Source: Neotabrizicola shimadae (GTDB taxonomy: Bacteria; Pseudomonadota; Alphaproteobacteria; Rhodobacterales; Rhodobacteraceae). From it: a stretch of 64,000 nt of DNA. Each line of letters starts with the position of its first letter. Position 1 is the stretch's first letter. Below, piece after piece: positions 33,151 through 40,957 of the stretch. The notes beneath the pieces are model-generated. The model was not told the origin of the DNA. It saw only the letters and a program-made list of their open reading frames with translations, and made no database searches. Made by a program: the position numbers and the translations under genes. Location: positions 1,736,001-1,800,000 of the forward strand of contig NZ_CP069370.1 in assembly GCF_019623905.1 (NCBI RefSeq), read 5' to 3'.

Positions 33151-33708
33151 TCAGGGCAGGCGCAGGCAATTGTCAAAGCCATAGCCCCATCGCCAGGGCA
33201 GGCCCGAACAGGGCGCGCCCCCGAGGCGGACGGCAGCAAAGATCGCCTCGGCCAGCGCGGCATAGGCCGCATCCACCCGGTCCTCGCCGACCCCGAACTC
33301 GACCGCCAGCGCCGCCCGGCGCGCGGCGCCCGTCTCCTGCACACAGGCGCGCAGCCGTTCGTCCGCCGCCAGCCGCGCCCGCCAGCTCGCCTCGGCCGTC
33401 CGCGCCCCGCCGGCATCGTGATAGGCGCGATCATGGGCGATGCAGCACGCCTCCCAGGGCGGCCGCGCCTCGTGACGCGCGGCAAATTCGGGAAAGGTCG
33501 CGGCGACCAGTCCCCAGGTCGCCGACATGCCACCCGAACAGCCATCGGTGGTAAAGGGCACCGGAATCGGGTTCCGGTCGATCACGGTCATCAGCAGCTC
33601 ATGCGAGGGCAGTTCGGCCGCGCGCCCCGGATCGGTAGCTTGCGCCCCCGAGGCCCCCGGCCAAAAAGCCAGGGCTGCCAGGCAAAGGCGCAAAGCCCGC
33701 CCCCTCAC
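33151..33708 (-). CDS. Secreted phospholipase A2-like protein
   Basis: A 185-residue protein with a signal peptide (about 1-20, ALRLCLAALAFWPGASGAQA). The mature part has a Gly-rich TDGCSGGMSATWG loop reminiscent of the PLA2 calcium loop. It also has ACCIAHDRAYHDAGG, which matches the CC-x-x-HD-x-x-Y active-site helix of phospholipase A2 with a catalytic His-Asp pair. Two further Cys near the C terminus (LRACVQ, GFDNCLR) could form disulfides. The GTG start overlaps the TGA of the upstream lytic transglycosylase gene by 4 bp, indicating co-translation. Lipase activity is an inference from the motif; the protein could be a non-catalytic relative. Confidence 0.75.
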   Translation of the reverse strand: MRGRALRLCLAALAFWPGASGAQATDPGRAAELPSHELLMTVIDRNPIPVPFTTDGCSGGMSATWGLVAATFPEFAARHEARPPWEACCIAHDRAYHDAGGARTAEASWRARLAADERLRACVQETGAARRAALAVEFGVGEDRVDAAYAALAEAIFAAVRLGGAPCSGLPWRWGYGFDNCLRLP

Positions 33709-34301
33709 TCCAGGATGGCGGCTACGTAGGTGATGGTTTCTTCGTAGTCCGGCACGCCGCCCGCGTTTTCCACGGCCTGCGGCCCGGCATTGTAGGCGGC
33801 CAGCGCCAGCCTCCACGACCCGAACTTGTCGTACATCATGCGCAGATAGCGCGCCCCGCCGTCCAGGTTCTCGTGCGGGTTGGTCTCGTCCACGCCCAAG
33901 AGATCGGCCGTCCCCGGCATCAGCTGCGCCAGACCCGTGGCGCCCTTCACCGAGACCGCCCCCGGATTCCAGCCGCTTTCCTGCTGCACCAGCCGAAGGA
34001 ACAGATCTTCCGGCACGCCATGCTTGCGCGCCGCCGACTTGGCAACCTCCAGGTACTCGCCCTTGTAGTTGCCGCGGTACGTCGGCAACTTGCCATCCGC
34101 CGCCGACTTTTCCGTCACGGGCTTCAGCCGCACAGAACCTTCGTATTGCACCGAAAGCCGGCCATCCAGCAGCTTGGTCTGGCTCTTGAACAGTGCCGCG
34201 CGCGAGGAAGAGCCCGAGAGCGTGATCCCCTCTGCCATGGCAACAGACGGCCCACCGACCGCGACTGCCACAGCGCAGACCACACCCCATGCTTTCCGCA
34301 T
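33705..34301 (-). CDS. Lytic transglycosylase (SLT family)
   Basis: A 198-residue exported protein. The signal peptide is about 1-23 ([20 protein letters not shown]). The SLT/lysozyme-like domain (about 85-198) has the catalytic Glu in [29 protein letters not shown] and the usual [18 protein letters not shown] and [14 protein letters not shown] motifs. It cleaves peptidoglycan glycan strands to give 1,6-anhydroMurNAc. It is divergent from ssb. The 4-bp overlap with the PLA2-like gene suggests a joint envelope role. Confidence 0.92.
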   Translation of the reverse strand: MRKAWGVVCAVAVAVGGPSVAMAEGITLSGSSSRAALFKSQTKLLDGRLSVQYEGSVRLKPVTEKSAADGKLPTYRGNYKGEYLEVAKSAARKHGVPEDLFLRLVQQESGWNPGAVSVKGATGLAQLMPGTADLLGVDETNPHENLDGGARYLRMMYDKFGSWRLALAAYNAGPQAVENAGGVPDYEETITYVAAILE

Positions 34302-34369
34302 TATGCGCCCGTATCCGTTCTTGCCTGTAGGCCGGCAGTATAAGCAAAACCCCGCCATGTTCCAGTCTC

Positions 34370-34408
34370 GCCGAAGCCAAATCGCGCAGCGATTAAAGGC
34401 GCTTCGGC
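34370..34408. repeat. Nested inverted repeat between the transglycosylase and ssb genes
   Basis: Outer arms GCCGAAGC (34370-34377) and GCTTCGGC (34401-34408) enclose a second dyad, ATCGC (34381-34385) and GCGAT (34389-34393). It lies in a divergent 235-bp gap and could be a protein binding site for either promoter or a leader hairpin. No LexA-type GTTC-N7-GTTC box was found here. Confidence 0.5.
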
Positions 34409-34452
34409 AGAAGACTGCCGATACGGCGCCTTCACGTTGCCCGCCGCCTCGG

Positions 34453-34481
34453 TTGCGGCGCCCGACCCGCGCGAGTATAGG
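34453..34481 (+). promoter_or_regulatory. Possible ssb promoter
   Basis: TTGCGG (34453-34458) and TATAGG (34476-34481) are 17 bp apart, 56 nt before the ssb ATG. Consensus match is moderate; spacing is ideal. Confidence 0.4.
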
Positions 34482-34536
34482 CTTTCTTAACCAAGGCCTG
34501 CCAAGCATCGGGCAAGGCCGCAGAACGGGGGAAGAC

Positions 34537-35088
34537 ATGGCAGGCTCGGTCAACAAGGTCATCATCGTGGGCAACCTCGGCCGCGACCCGGAGGTCCGAA
34601 GCTTCCAGAACGGCGGCAAGGTGGTGAACCTGCGCATCGCCACCTCGGAAACCTGGCGCGACCGCAACTCGGGCGAGCGCAAGGAACGCACCGAATGGCA
34701 CTCGGTCGCCATCTTCTCGGAACCGCTGGCGAAGATCGCCGAGCAGTATCTGAAGAAGGGATCCAAGGTCTACATCGAAGGCGCCCTGGAAACCCGCAAG
34801 TGGCAGGATCAGTCGGGCCAGGACCGCTACACCACGGAAATCGTGCTGCGCCCCTACCGGGGGGAACTCACCCTGCTTGATGGCCGTGACGGCGGCGGCG
34901 GCGGCGGTGGCGGCGGCATGGACGACCGCGGCGGCTATGACGACTATGGCAGCGGCCCCTCGGGCGGCGGCGGGTCGCGCGGCGGTTACGGCGGCGGGTC
35001 CTCTTCGGGTGGCTCGTCCTCGGGCGGCTTCGGCGGCGGCGCGGGCGGTGGCCGCGCCAGCGACATGGACGACGAAATCCCGTTCTGA
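34537..35088 (+). CDS. ssb: Single-stranded DNA-binding protein
   Basis: SSB (183 residues) binds ssDNA as a tetramer during replication, repair and recombination. The OB fold covers about 1-112 ([59 protein letters not shown]). A Gly-rich flexible linker of about 60 residues with long Gly and Ser runs follows. The acidic tip DMDDEIPF recruits partner proteins. The ATG at 34537 gives the usual MAGSVNKV start; the frame is open upstream without similarity. Confidence 0.97.
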   Translation: MAGSVNKVIIVGNLGRDPEVRSFQNGGKVVNLRIATSETWRDRNSGERKERTEWHSVAIFSEPLAKIAEQYLKKGSKVYIEGALETRKWQDQSGQDRYTTEIVLRPYRGELTLLDGRDGGGGGGGGGMDDRGGYDDYGSGPSGGGGSRGGYGGGSSSGGSSSGGFGGGAGGGRASDMDDEIPF

Positions 35089-35113
35089 TCCGGCAAAACA
35101 TATGGCACCGTCC

Positions 35114-35147
35114 GGGCGCGCGGGGCTGCCACGGCAGTCTCGCGCCC
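35114..35147 (+). terminator. Nested hairpin downstream of ssb
   Basis: GGGCGCG (35114-35120) pairs with CGCGCCC (35141-35147), and inside them CTGCC (35126-35130) pairs with GGCAG (35133-35137). It lies 26 nt after the ssb stop and just before the -10-like TATAAT of the next gene. There is no T-run. Likely terminator or 3' stabiliser. Confidence 0.5.
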
Positions 35148-35157
35148 GCTCTGGACC

Positions 35158-35182
35158 TTGACGCGATAAATTCCTATATAAT
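35158..35182 (+). promoter_or_regulatory. Promoter-like AT pocket before the sufT-like gene
   Basis: A perfect TATAAT (35177-35182) follows TTGACG (35158-35163), but the spacing is only 13 bp, too short for a normal sigma-70 promoter. The -10 may work with an activator, or the -35 may be a chance match. It is 42 nt before the next ATG. Confidence 0.4.
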
Positions 35183-35224
35183 CGGTCAACTTCCCCAGGC
35201 ATCCGCCGCTGCAGGACCGATACA

Positions 35225-35578
35225 ATGGATACCACTGTCGAAGGCGCGCCGCTGATCCGGCCCTCCTCCACCGATCATCCGCTTTACGACAGTGTGGTCG
35301 AAGCCTGCCGCACGGTGTTCGACCCCGAAATCCCGGTCAACATCTATGACCTCGGCCTTGTCTATACCATCGACATCAGCCCCGAGAATGCCGTCGAAAT
35401 CACCATGACCCTGACCGCGCCGGGCTGCCCCGTGGCCGGCGAAATGCCTGGCTGGGTTGCAAGCGCGGTGGAACCGATCCCCGGTGTGAAGGAGGTCGAT
35501 GTCCAGATGACCTTCGATCCGCCCTGGGGCATGGACATGATGTCCGACGAAGCCCGTCTGGAACTGGGCTTCATGTAA
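35225..35578 (+). CDS. sufT: SufT-like (DUF59/MIP18) Fe-S cluster maturation protein
   Basis: A 117-residue protein that is a single MIP18/DUF59 domain: TVFDPEIPVNIYDLGLVYTID and MTLTAPGCPVAGEMPGWV with the conserved Cys. SufT proteins help maturation of Fe-S proteins in vivo. The following gene encodes an A-type Fe-S carrier, and the two are 78 bp apart. In many alphaproteobacteria these two genes end the suf operon; here sufBCDS are absent, so this pair stands alone. Confidence 0.87.
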   Translation: MDTTVEGAPLIRPSSTDHPLYDSVVEACRTVFDPEIPVNIYDLGLVYTIDISPENAVEITMTLTAPGCPVAGEMPGWVASAVEPIPGVKEVDVQMTFDPPWGMDMMSDEARLELGFM

Positions 35579-35656
35579 CCGGCGCTCCGGCCCCGCGCCG
35601 CGCGGGGCTTGAAGCAGGGGGCCAACGGGCCTACCTTCGATGGAAAGGAGCATCCC

Positions 35657-36016
35657 ATGTTCGGCATTCCCGGCAAGCAGGCCGTGACCCTTACCCCGTC
35701 CGCGGCAAAGCAGATCGCCCGCCTGATGGCGCGCGATGGCCGGCAGGGCCTGCGCATCGGCGTGAAGAAGGGCGGCTGTGCCGGCATGGAATACACCATG
35801 GACTATGTGTCCGAGGTGAACCCGCTGGACGAGGTGGTGGAACAGGATGGCGCTCGTGTGCTGATCGCGCCCATGGCGCAGATGTTCCTCATCGGGACCG
35901 AGATCGACTACGAGACGACGCTCCTGGAATCGAAGTTCACCTTCCGCAACCCGAACGTGGCCGAAGCCTGCGGCTGCGGCGAGTCGATCAAGTTCAAGGA
36001 CCAGCCGGCCGCCTGA
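35657..36016 (+). CDS. sufA: A-type Fe-S cluster carrier (SufA/IscA family)
   Basis: A 119-residue HesB/IscA-type protein that receives and delivers Fe-S clusters. The three ligand cysteines are present: one in KKGGCAGMEYTMDYV and two in ACGCGESI near the C terminus. An AAAGGAG site precedes the ATG at 35657. The gene may be called sufA, iscA or erpA; the position after a SufT-like gene makes sufA the most natural name, but sequence alone does not separate the subfamilies with certainty. Confidence 0.87.
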   Translation: MFGIPGKQAVTLTPSAAKQIARLMARDGRQGLRIGVKKGGCAGMEYTMDYVSEVNPLDEVVEQDGARVLIAPMAQMFLIGTEIDYETTLLESKFTFRNPNVAEACGCGESIKFKDQPAA

Positions 36017-36175
36017 CCGGCGCCCGCCTTCGCCAACGCACGCCCCGGCCATCGCCTGCCAAACCGGCAGCACCATGCCGGGCCACAGCTTTTGCCGCCT
36101 TCGGCTCCCCTGCCCCCTTCCTTCCGCGCCCCGGTCGGTTTACCCCTGACCCGTCGCAGACCAAGGGAGGGAACC

Positions 36176-36922
36176 ATGCGCAAGCTCGCCGCCGGGAACT
36201 GGAAGATGAACGGGCTCGCCCTGTCCCTGCCCGAGGCCCGCGACCTGGGCCGCATGTTCCCCAGCCCGGCCTGCGATATCCTGATCTGCCCTCCCGCCAC
36301 GCTGATCGCCCAGATGGTCTGGACGGTGCAGGGTTCGCCGGTGAAGGTCGGCGGCCAGGACTGCCATACCAAGGTTTCCGGCGCGCATACCGGCGACATC
36401 TCGGCCGCCATGCTGAAGGATGCCGGGGCCAGCGCGGTGATCCTGGGCCATTCCGAACGCCGCACGGACCACGGTGAAACCGACGCGCTGGTGAAGGCCA
36501 AGGCCGAAGCCGCCCTGGCCGCGGGCCTCATCGCCATCGTCTGCGTGGGCGAGACCGAAGCGCAGCGCGATGCCGGCACCACGCTGGATGTGGTGGGCGC
36601 GCAGATCGACGGCTCGCTTCCCGAAGGCGCAACCGCCGCCAACCTCGTCATCGCGTATGAACCCGTCTGGGCCATCGGCACGGGCCGCACCCCCACAATC
36701 GCCGAAATCGCCAAGGTCCACGCCTTCATCCGCGACCGGTTGACGCGCCACATGGGGGCAGACGCGGCGGGGGTGCGCCTGCTCTATGGCGGTTCGGTGA
36801 AGCCCTCGAACGCGACCGAGATCTTCGCGGTGCCGAATGTCGATGGCGCGCTGGTCGGCGGGGCCAGCCTCAAGGCCGAGGATTTCGGCAAGATCGTCGC
36901 CGCTCTGTCCGCCGCCGCCTGA
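36176..36922 (+). CDS. tpiA: Triosephosphate isomerase
   Basis: TpiA (248 residues) interconverts DHAP and glyceraldehyde 3-phosphate. It has the N-terminal [11 protein letters not shown], the His electrophile in VILGHSERR, the catalytic Glu in [16 protein letters not shown] and the phosphate-gripping [12 protein letters not shown]. An AGGGAGGG site lies right before the ATG at 36176. It follows sufA by 159 bp, long enough for its own promoter, and precedes a DMT transporter. Confidence 0.97.
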   Translation: MRKLAAGNWKMNGLALSLPEARDLGRMFPSPACDILICPPATLIAQMVWTVQGSPVKVGGQDCHTKVSGAHTGDISAAMLKDAGASAVILGHSERRTDHGETDALVKAKAEAALAAGLIAIVCVGETEAQRDAGTTLDVVGAQIDGSLPEGATAANLVIAYEPVWAIGTGRTPTIAEIAKVHAFIRDRLTRHMGADAAGVRLLYGGSVKPSNATEIFAVPNVDGALVGGASLKAEDFGKIVAALSAAA

Positions 36923-36960
36923 CGCCGCGCCCGGACCGGGGGCTGTCGCGGGCGGAACAG

Positions 36961-37914
36961 ATGCCGCCCGCGCCGCCTGCCATGGTCGCACCCATGACCG
37001 CACAACTGACCCCCTCCGCCCCGGCGAACGGCCTGCTCGCCGCAAACCTGATCTGCATGGGCTCCATGCTGATCTGGGCTGCCGGTCTGCCCGCCGCCGA
37101 CCTCATCATCCCGCTTATGCCCGGCGACCAGCTGACCGCTCTGCGCATGGGGCTGGCCGCGCTGGCGCTGCTGCCGCTTTGGGCGCTGCTGGACGGGCCG
37201 GGCGCGCTGTTCCGAGTGAACTGGGTCAAGGGAATAGCGGTCGGCGCGATGATCGGCTTCGGCGCCTGGCTTCTGATCCTGGGCCAGGCCCGCGGCGGCG
37301 CCGTGACGGCCGCCGTGATCTCGTCCACCCTGCCGGTGGTCGGCATCGCGCTGGAGGTTGCGCTGGATGGCCGCCGCGTCACCGCCGGGCTGATCGTCGG
37401 CCTGGTGCTGTCGCTGATCGGCGGCATGATGGCGCTGGATTTCAAGGGCGGCATGTCGATGGGCATGGGCGCGCTTCTGTGCTTCGGCTCGGTCGTCTCC
37501 TTCGCCGTGGGTTCGCGCCTGACGGTCACCGCCTTTCCCGCCCTCACCCCCACGGGCCGCACCGCGCTGACCATCACCGGCGCGGCGCTGGCCACCTGTG
37601 CCGTGGCGCTGGCCGGCATCGCGCTTGGCACCCCTGCGCCTGATCTTTCGGGCTGGGGCTGGCAGGAGGCGGGCGCGCTTCTTCTGTTCTCGGTCGGCTC
37701 GCTTGGCCTCAGCCAGCTCATGTGGATCATGTCGGTCGAGCGCCTTGGCATCGGGCTTTCGGCCCTGCACATCAACGCCGCCCCCTTCTATGTCATGATC
37801 ATCCTCTTTGCTTTCGGCGCGCCCTGGAACTGGCCGCAGGCCGGGGCCGCCGCCCTTGTCGGCCTGGGCGTCCTTCTTGCCCAAGGCATCATTCCGCTTG
37901 GACGCCGCGCATGA
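36961..37914 (+). CDS. DMT-superfamily (EamA) transporter
   Basis: A 317-residue membrane protein with about ten helices in two EamA halves (for example LICMGSMLIWAAGLPAADLI, AALALLPLWALL, LLFSVGSLGLSQLMWIMSVE). Such proteins export small metabolites or amino acids. The start is uncertain: ATG at 36961 gives 317 residues, and ATG at 36994 (MTAQLTPSAPANG) gives a more usual N terminus, with no clear ribosome binding site for either. It overlaps the P450 gene by 4 bp (ATGA), so the two are co-translated. The substrate may relate to the P450 product, which is speculative. Confidence 0.85.
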   Translation: MPPAPPAMVAPMTAQLTPSAPANGLLAANLICMGSMLIWAAGLPAADLIIPLMPGDQLTALRMGLAALALLPLWALLDGPGALFRVNWVKGIAVGAMIGFGAWLLILGQARGGAVTAAVISSTLPVVGIALEVALDGRRVTAGLIVGLVLSLIGGMMALDFKGGMSMGMGALLCFGSVVSFAVGSRLTVTAFPALTPTGRTALTITGAALATCAVALAGIALGTPAPDLSGWGWQEAGALLLFSVGSLGLSQLMWIMSVERLGIGLSALHINAAPFYVMIILFAFGAPWNWPQAGAAALVGLGVLLAQGIIPLGRRA

Positions 37915-39092
37915 AGACCCTTTCCCAATCCGCCACCGAACCCGCCTTCGTCCAGAACCCCTATCCGTTCTACGAATCCGCGCGCGCCGCCGGCCCCTTC
38001 TTCCACTGGGCCGAATACGGGATGGCCTGCACCGGCAACTGGGCCGCGGTGAACGCCATCCTGCGCGACCGCCGCTTCGGCCGCGAGGCCCCGCCGGAGA
38101 AGGCACCGGCCATCCCAGACCACTTGGCGCCGTTCTACGCGGTCGAAGCCCATTCCATGCTGGAGCTGGAGCCGCCGCGCCACACCCGCCTGCGCAGCCT
38201 GGTGCTGCGCGCCTTTACCTCGCGCCGCATCGCCGCGCTTGCGCCCGAGATCGAGACGCTGAGCCATGAGCTCATCGAAACCTTCCCCGCGGGGAAGGTC
38301 GACCTGCTCCAACACTTCGGCCAGAAGCTGCCCGTCATCATCATCGCCCGCCTTCTGGGCGTGCCCGAGGCGATGGCGCCGGACCTTCTGTCCTGGTCCA
38401 ACGCCATGGTCGGCATGTACATGGCCGGCCGCACCCGCGCGACCGAGGACCGCGCCGTCGCCGCGACCGAGGCTTTCGTCGCCTTCATGCGGTCTTATGT
38501 CGAGGAACGCCGGGCAAGGCCGGCCGACGACCTCATCACCCACCTCATCGCCGCCGAAGAAGCCGGCGACCGCCTCACCACCGACGAGCTGATCACCACC
38601 TGCATTCTTCTGTTGAACGCCGGGCACGAGGCGACCGTGCACACCATCGGCAACGGTGTGAAGACGCTTCTGCAAACCGCCACGCCCCGCGCCCTGATCT
38701 CGCCCGACACGATCGAACCCACGGTCGAGGAGATCCTCCGCTTCGACCCGGCCCTGCATCTCTTCACCCGGTGGGCCTATGAAGATGTCGAGGTCATGGG
38801 CCAGACCTTCAGCCGGGGCGAGCAGGTGGGCCTTCTGCTGGCCGCCGCCAACCGCGACCCCGGTCAATGGGAAGACCCCGCCCGCTTCCGCCCCGACCGG
38901 CCGGCCAAGCCAAACGCCACCTTCGGCGCGGGGCTGCACTTCTGCGTCGGTGCGCCGCTCGCCCGGCTGGAACTGCAGATCGCCCTGCCGATCCTCTTTG
39001 CCCGCCTGCCGAACCTGAGCCTGGCCGAGGCACCGGAATATGCCGATGTCTACCACTTCCACGGGCTGAAGCGGCTTCTGGTCAGCGCCTGA
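37911..39092 (+). CDS. Cytochrome P450
   Basis: A soluble bacterial P450 of 393 residues. The heme-thiolate motif FGAGLHFCVGAPLAR places the ligand Cys near residue 348. The I-helix oxygen-activation motif is LLNAGHEATVH, where the usual acid-Thr pair reads E-A-T. The K-helix ExxR is EEILR, and HTRLRSLVLRAFTSRR is the C-helix signature of CYP107/CYP109-like soluble P450s. No ferredoxin or reductase partner is adjacent. The substrate is unknown. Confidence 0.93.
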   Translation: MKTLSQSATEPAFVQNPYPFYESARAAGPFFHWAEYGMACTGNWAAVNAILRDRRFGREAPPEKAPAIPDHLAPFYAVEAHSMLELEPPRHTRLRSLVLRAFTSRRIAALAPEIETLSHELIETFPAGKVDLLQHFGQKLPVIIIARLLGVPEAMAPDLLSWSNAMVGMYMAGRTRATEDRAVAATEAFVAFMRSYVEERRARPADDLITHLIAAEEAGDRLTTDELITTCILLLNAGHEATVHTIGNGVKTLLQTATPRALISPDTIEPTVEEILRFDPALHLFTRWAYEDVEVMGQTFSRGEQVGLLLAAANRDPGQWEDPARFRPDRPAKPNATFGAGLHFCVGAPLARLELQIALPILFARLPNLSLAEAPEYADVYHFHGLKRLLVSA

Positions 39093-39102
39093 GGCGCCTC
39101 AG
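39089..39102. terminator. 14-bp palindrome holding both stop codons of P450 and aglA
   Basis: CTGAGGCGCCTCAG is a perfect palindrome. Its TGA (39090-39092) ends the P450 gene and its TCA (39099-39101) is the reverse complement of the aglA stop. It is too short to be a strong terminator alone. Confidence 0.55.
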
Positions 39103-40727
39103 ACCCGCCGCGCCAGGCAACAGCCCCAGCCCGCCAGCCGAGCGCGCCCCCCTTCGGGCGTTGCCGATCCAAGCTCTGTCCCCACCACCCGCCAGTCCCC
39201 GGCAGGAAGCGCCACCTCGGCCGGGCCATCGCCCAGGTTGAAGGCGCAGAACAGCTCTTCGTCGCCCCTGGCCCGCCGGAAGCTGACGACATCGCCCGAG
39301 ACGGCCATCGCCTCCTGCGCACCGTCGCGCAAGGCCGGATGGGCGCGCCGAAAGGCCAGCGCGCGGCGGTAGTGCGCCAGCATCGAGCCCGGATCGCCCG
39401 CCTCGGCCGCCACCGACAGCGCCCGGTGCGGCGCCGTCACCGGCAGCCAGGCCTTCTCGCCCGCCGAGAACCCGGCCAGCGCATTGTCGCCCGCCCAGGG
39501 CATCGGCGTACGCGCCCCGTCGCGGCCCTTGAACTCGGGCCAGAACTCAATGCCATAGGGATCCTGCAGATCCTCATAGGCCAGCTCTGCCTCGGGCAGG
39601 CCCAGTTCTTCGCCCTGGTACAGGCAGACCGACCCGCGCAGGCACATGAGCAACGTGGTGTAAGCCCTTGCCCCTGCGTCAGAAAGACCCCACCGCGTGA
39701 CGTGTCGCACCGTGTCGTGGTTGGAATAGGACCAGCAGGGCCAGGCATCCGGAGCGGTCTTCGCCAGACGCGCGAAGGTCTCGCCCACCACCTCGGCCGT
39801 CGCGCGCTTGGGCTGCAACAGCTCGAACGGATAGCACATCTGCACCTTGTCGCCGCCGCTCGTATACTCGGCCATGATCTCCAACCCGCGCTGCGCATCG
39901 CCCACCTCGCCCACGGCGGCGGCATTGGTCGGGTTCAAGACCGCGCGGAACCGCTTCAGGAACTCCAGGTTCTCGGGCTGGTTCTTGGAGAACAGGTGGA
40001 TCTGGTGGTTGTAGGGGTTCACCTTCGGCGCGATGGAATCGTTGCGCAGCGGCTCGGGCAGCGAAGGGTTGTCGCGCAGGTACTTGTCGGCGAAGTAGAA
40101 GTTGATCGTGTCCAGCCGGAACCCGTCCACGCCCCGCGCCAGCCAGAACCGTGCCACGTCGAGCAGCGCATCCTGCACCGGCATGTGATGCAGGTTCAGG
40201 TCGGGCTGCGAGGTCAGGAAGTTATGCAGATAATACTGCTCGCGCCGCGCATCCCAGGCCCAGGCGGAGCCGCCAAACACCGAAAGCCAGTTGTTGGGCG
40301 GCGTGCCATCGGGCTTCGGGTCGGCCCAGACATACCAATCCGCTTTCGGCCCCGTCCGGCTGCGCCGTGATTCGGCGAACCAGGGGTGCTTGTCCGAGGT
40401 ATGCGACAGCACCAGGTCGATCATCACCATCAGGCCCAGTTCATGCGCCCGCGCCACCAGCCGGTCAAAGTCGGCCAGGCTACCGAACAGCGGATCGACG
40501 TCGCAATAGTCGCTTACGTCATAGCCGAAGTCCTTCATCGGCGAGGTGAAGAACGGGCTGATCCAGATGGCATCGGCCCCCAGCCCGGCGATGTGGTCCA
40601 GCCGTTCGGTGATACCGGCCAGGTCGCCGACGCCATCGCCGTTCGAATCCATGAAGCTGCGCGGGTAGATCTGATAGATCACCGCACCCCGCCACCAGTC
40701 GGCGGATTTCTGCATCACCTGGGTCAT
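39099..40727 (-). CDS. aglA: Alpha-glucosidase, GH13 family (AglA type)
   Basis: A 542-residue cytoplasmic glycoside hydrolase that likely splits sucrose, maltose, trehalose or isomaltose-type sugars. The TIM barrel starts WWRGAVIYQIYPRSFMDSNGDGVGD, which also holds a calcium-binding loop. The nucleophile Asp lies in GVDGFRLDTINF, the acid/base Glu in AAAVGEVGD, and the third acid in SYSNHDTVRH. A C-terminal beta domain ends near RLAGWGCCLARRV. It is divergent from aglR, which probably controls it through sites in the 40728-40957 gap. The aglEFG transporter genes usual next to aglA are missing. Confidence 0.92.
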   Translation of the reverse strand: MTQVMQKSADWWRGAVIYQIYPRSFMDSNGDGVGDLAGITERLDHIAGLGADAIWISPFFTSPMKDFGYDVSDYCDVDPLFGSLADFDRLVARAHELGLMVMIDLVLSHTSDKHPWFAESRRSRTGPKADWYVWADPKPDGTPPNNWLSVFGGSAWAWDARREQYYLHNFLTSQPDLNLHHMPVQDALLDVARFWLARGVDGFRLDTINFYFADKYLRDNPSLPEPLRNDSIAPKVNPYNHQIHLFSKNQPENLEFLKRFRAVLNPTNAAAVGEVGDAQRGLEIMAEYTSGGDKVQMCYPFELLQPKRATAEVVGETFARLAKTAPDAWPCWSYSNHDTVRHVTRWGLSDAGARAYTTLLMCLRGSVCLYQGEELGLPEAELAYEDLQDPYGIEFWPEFKGRDGARTPMPWAGDNALAGFSAGEKAWLPVTAPHRALSVAAEAGDPGSMLAHYRRALAFRRAHPALRDGAQEAMAVSGDVVSFRRARGDEELFCAFNLGDGPAEVALPAGDWRVVGTELGSATPEGGRARLAGWGCCLARRV

Positions 40728-40760
40728 GACTTGCCGCTCCTCCCGCAGCGCGGCTTTTCC

Positions 40761-40770
40761 AAACCGCTTT
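40761..40770. promoter_or_regulatory. Candidate LacI-type operator near aglA
   Basis: AAACCGCTTT with flanking CC/GG (CCAAACCGCTTTGG) forms arms CCAAA/TTTGG and has the central CG usual for LacI-family operators. It is 34 bp upstream of the aglA ATG, suited to block its transcription. Confidence 0.45.
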
Positions 40771-40849
40771 GGCTAAAGGTCGCAGATCAGGCAGCCGGGA
40801 TCAACCTCTGCCGGTGCAGGTGCCGATTCTTCGATTGCCAGCCCGATCT

Positions 40850-40859
40850 ATAACGTTTA
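40850..40859. promoter_or_regulatory. Candidate LacI-type operator in the middle of the gap
   Basis: ATAACGTTTA has a perfect AACGTT core centred on CG, the format of many LacI-family sites. Placed midway between aglA and aglR. Confidence 0.35.
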
Positions 40860-40936
40860 CGCCAGTCATCGGGAGGAAGAGACATCTTCAAACCCCTTTT
40901 GACCCGTGAAAGCCCAGCACAGGGCCCCGGCACGCC

Positions 40937-40946
40937 AAATCGGTTT
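40937..40946. promoter_or_regulatory. Candidate LacI-type operator before aglR
   Basis: AAATCGGTTT resembles the common AAACCGGTTT LacI-family operator and overlaps a second dyad (CGGTT-TG-AACCG, 40941-40952). It ends 11 nt before the aglR ATG and would allow autorepression. Confidence 0.45.
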
Positions 40947-40957
40947 GAACCGTGACA

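Noticed and set aside
34302-34536. LexA (SOS) box upstream of ssb
   Set aside because: No GTTC-N7-GTTC or similar sequence was found.
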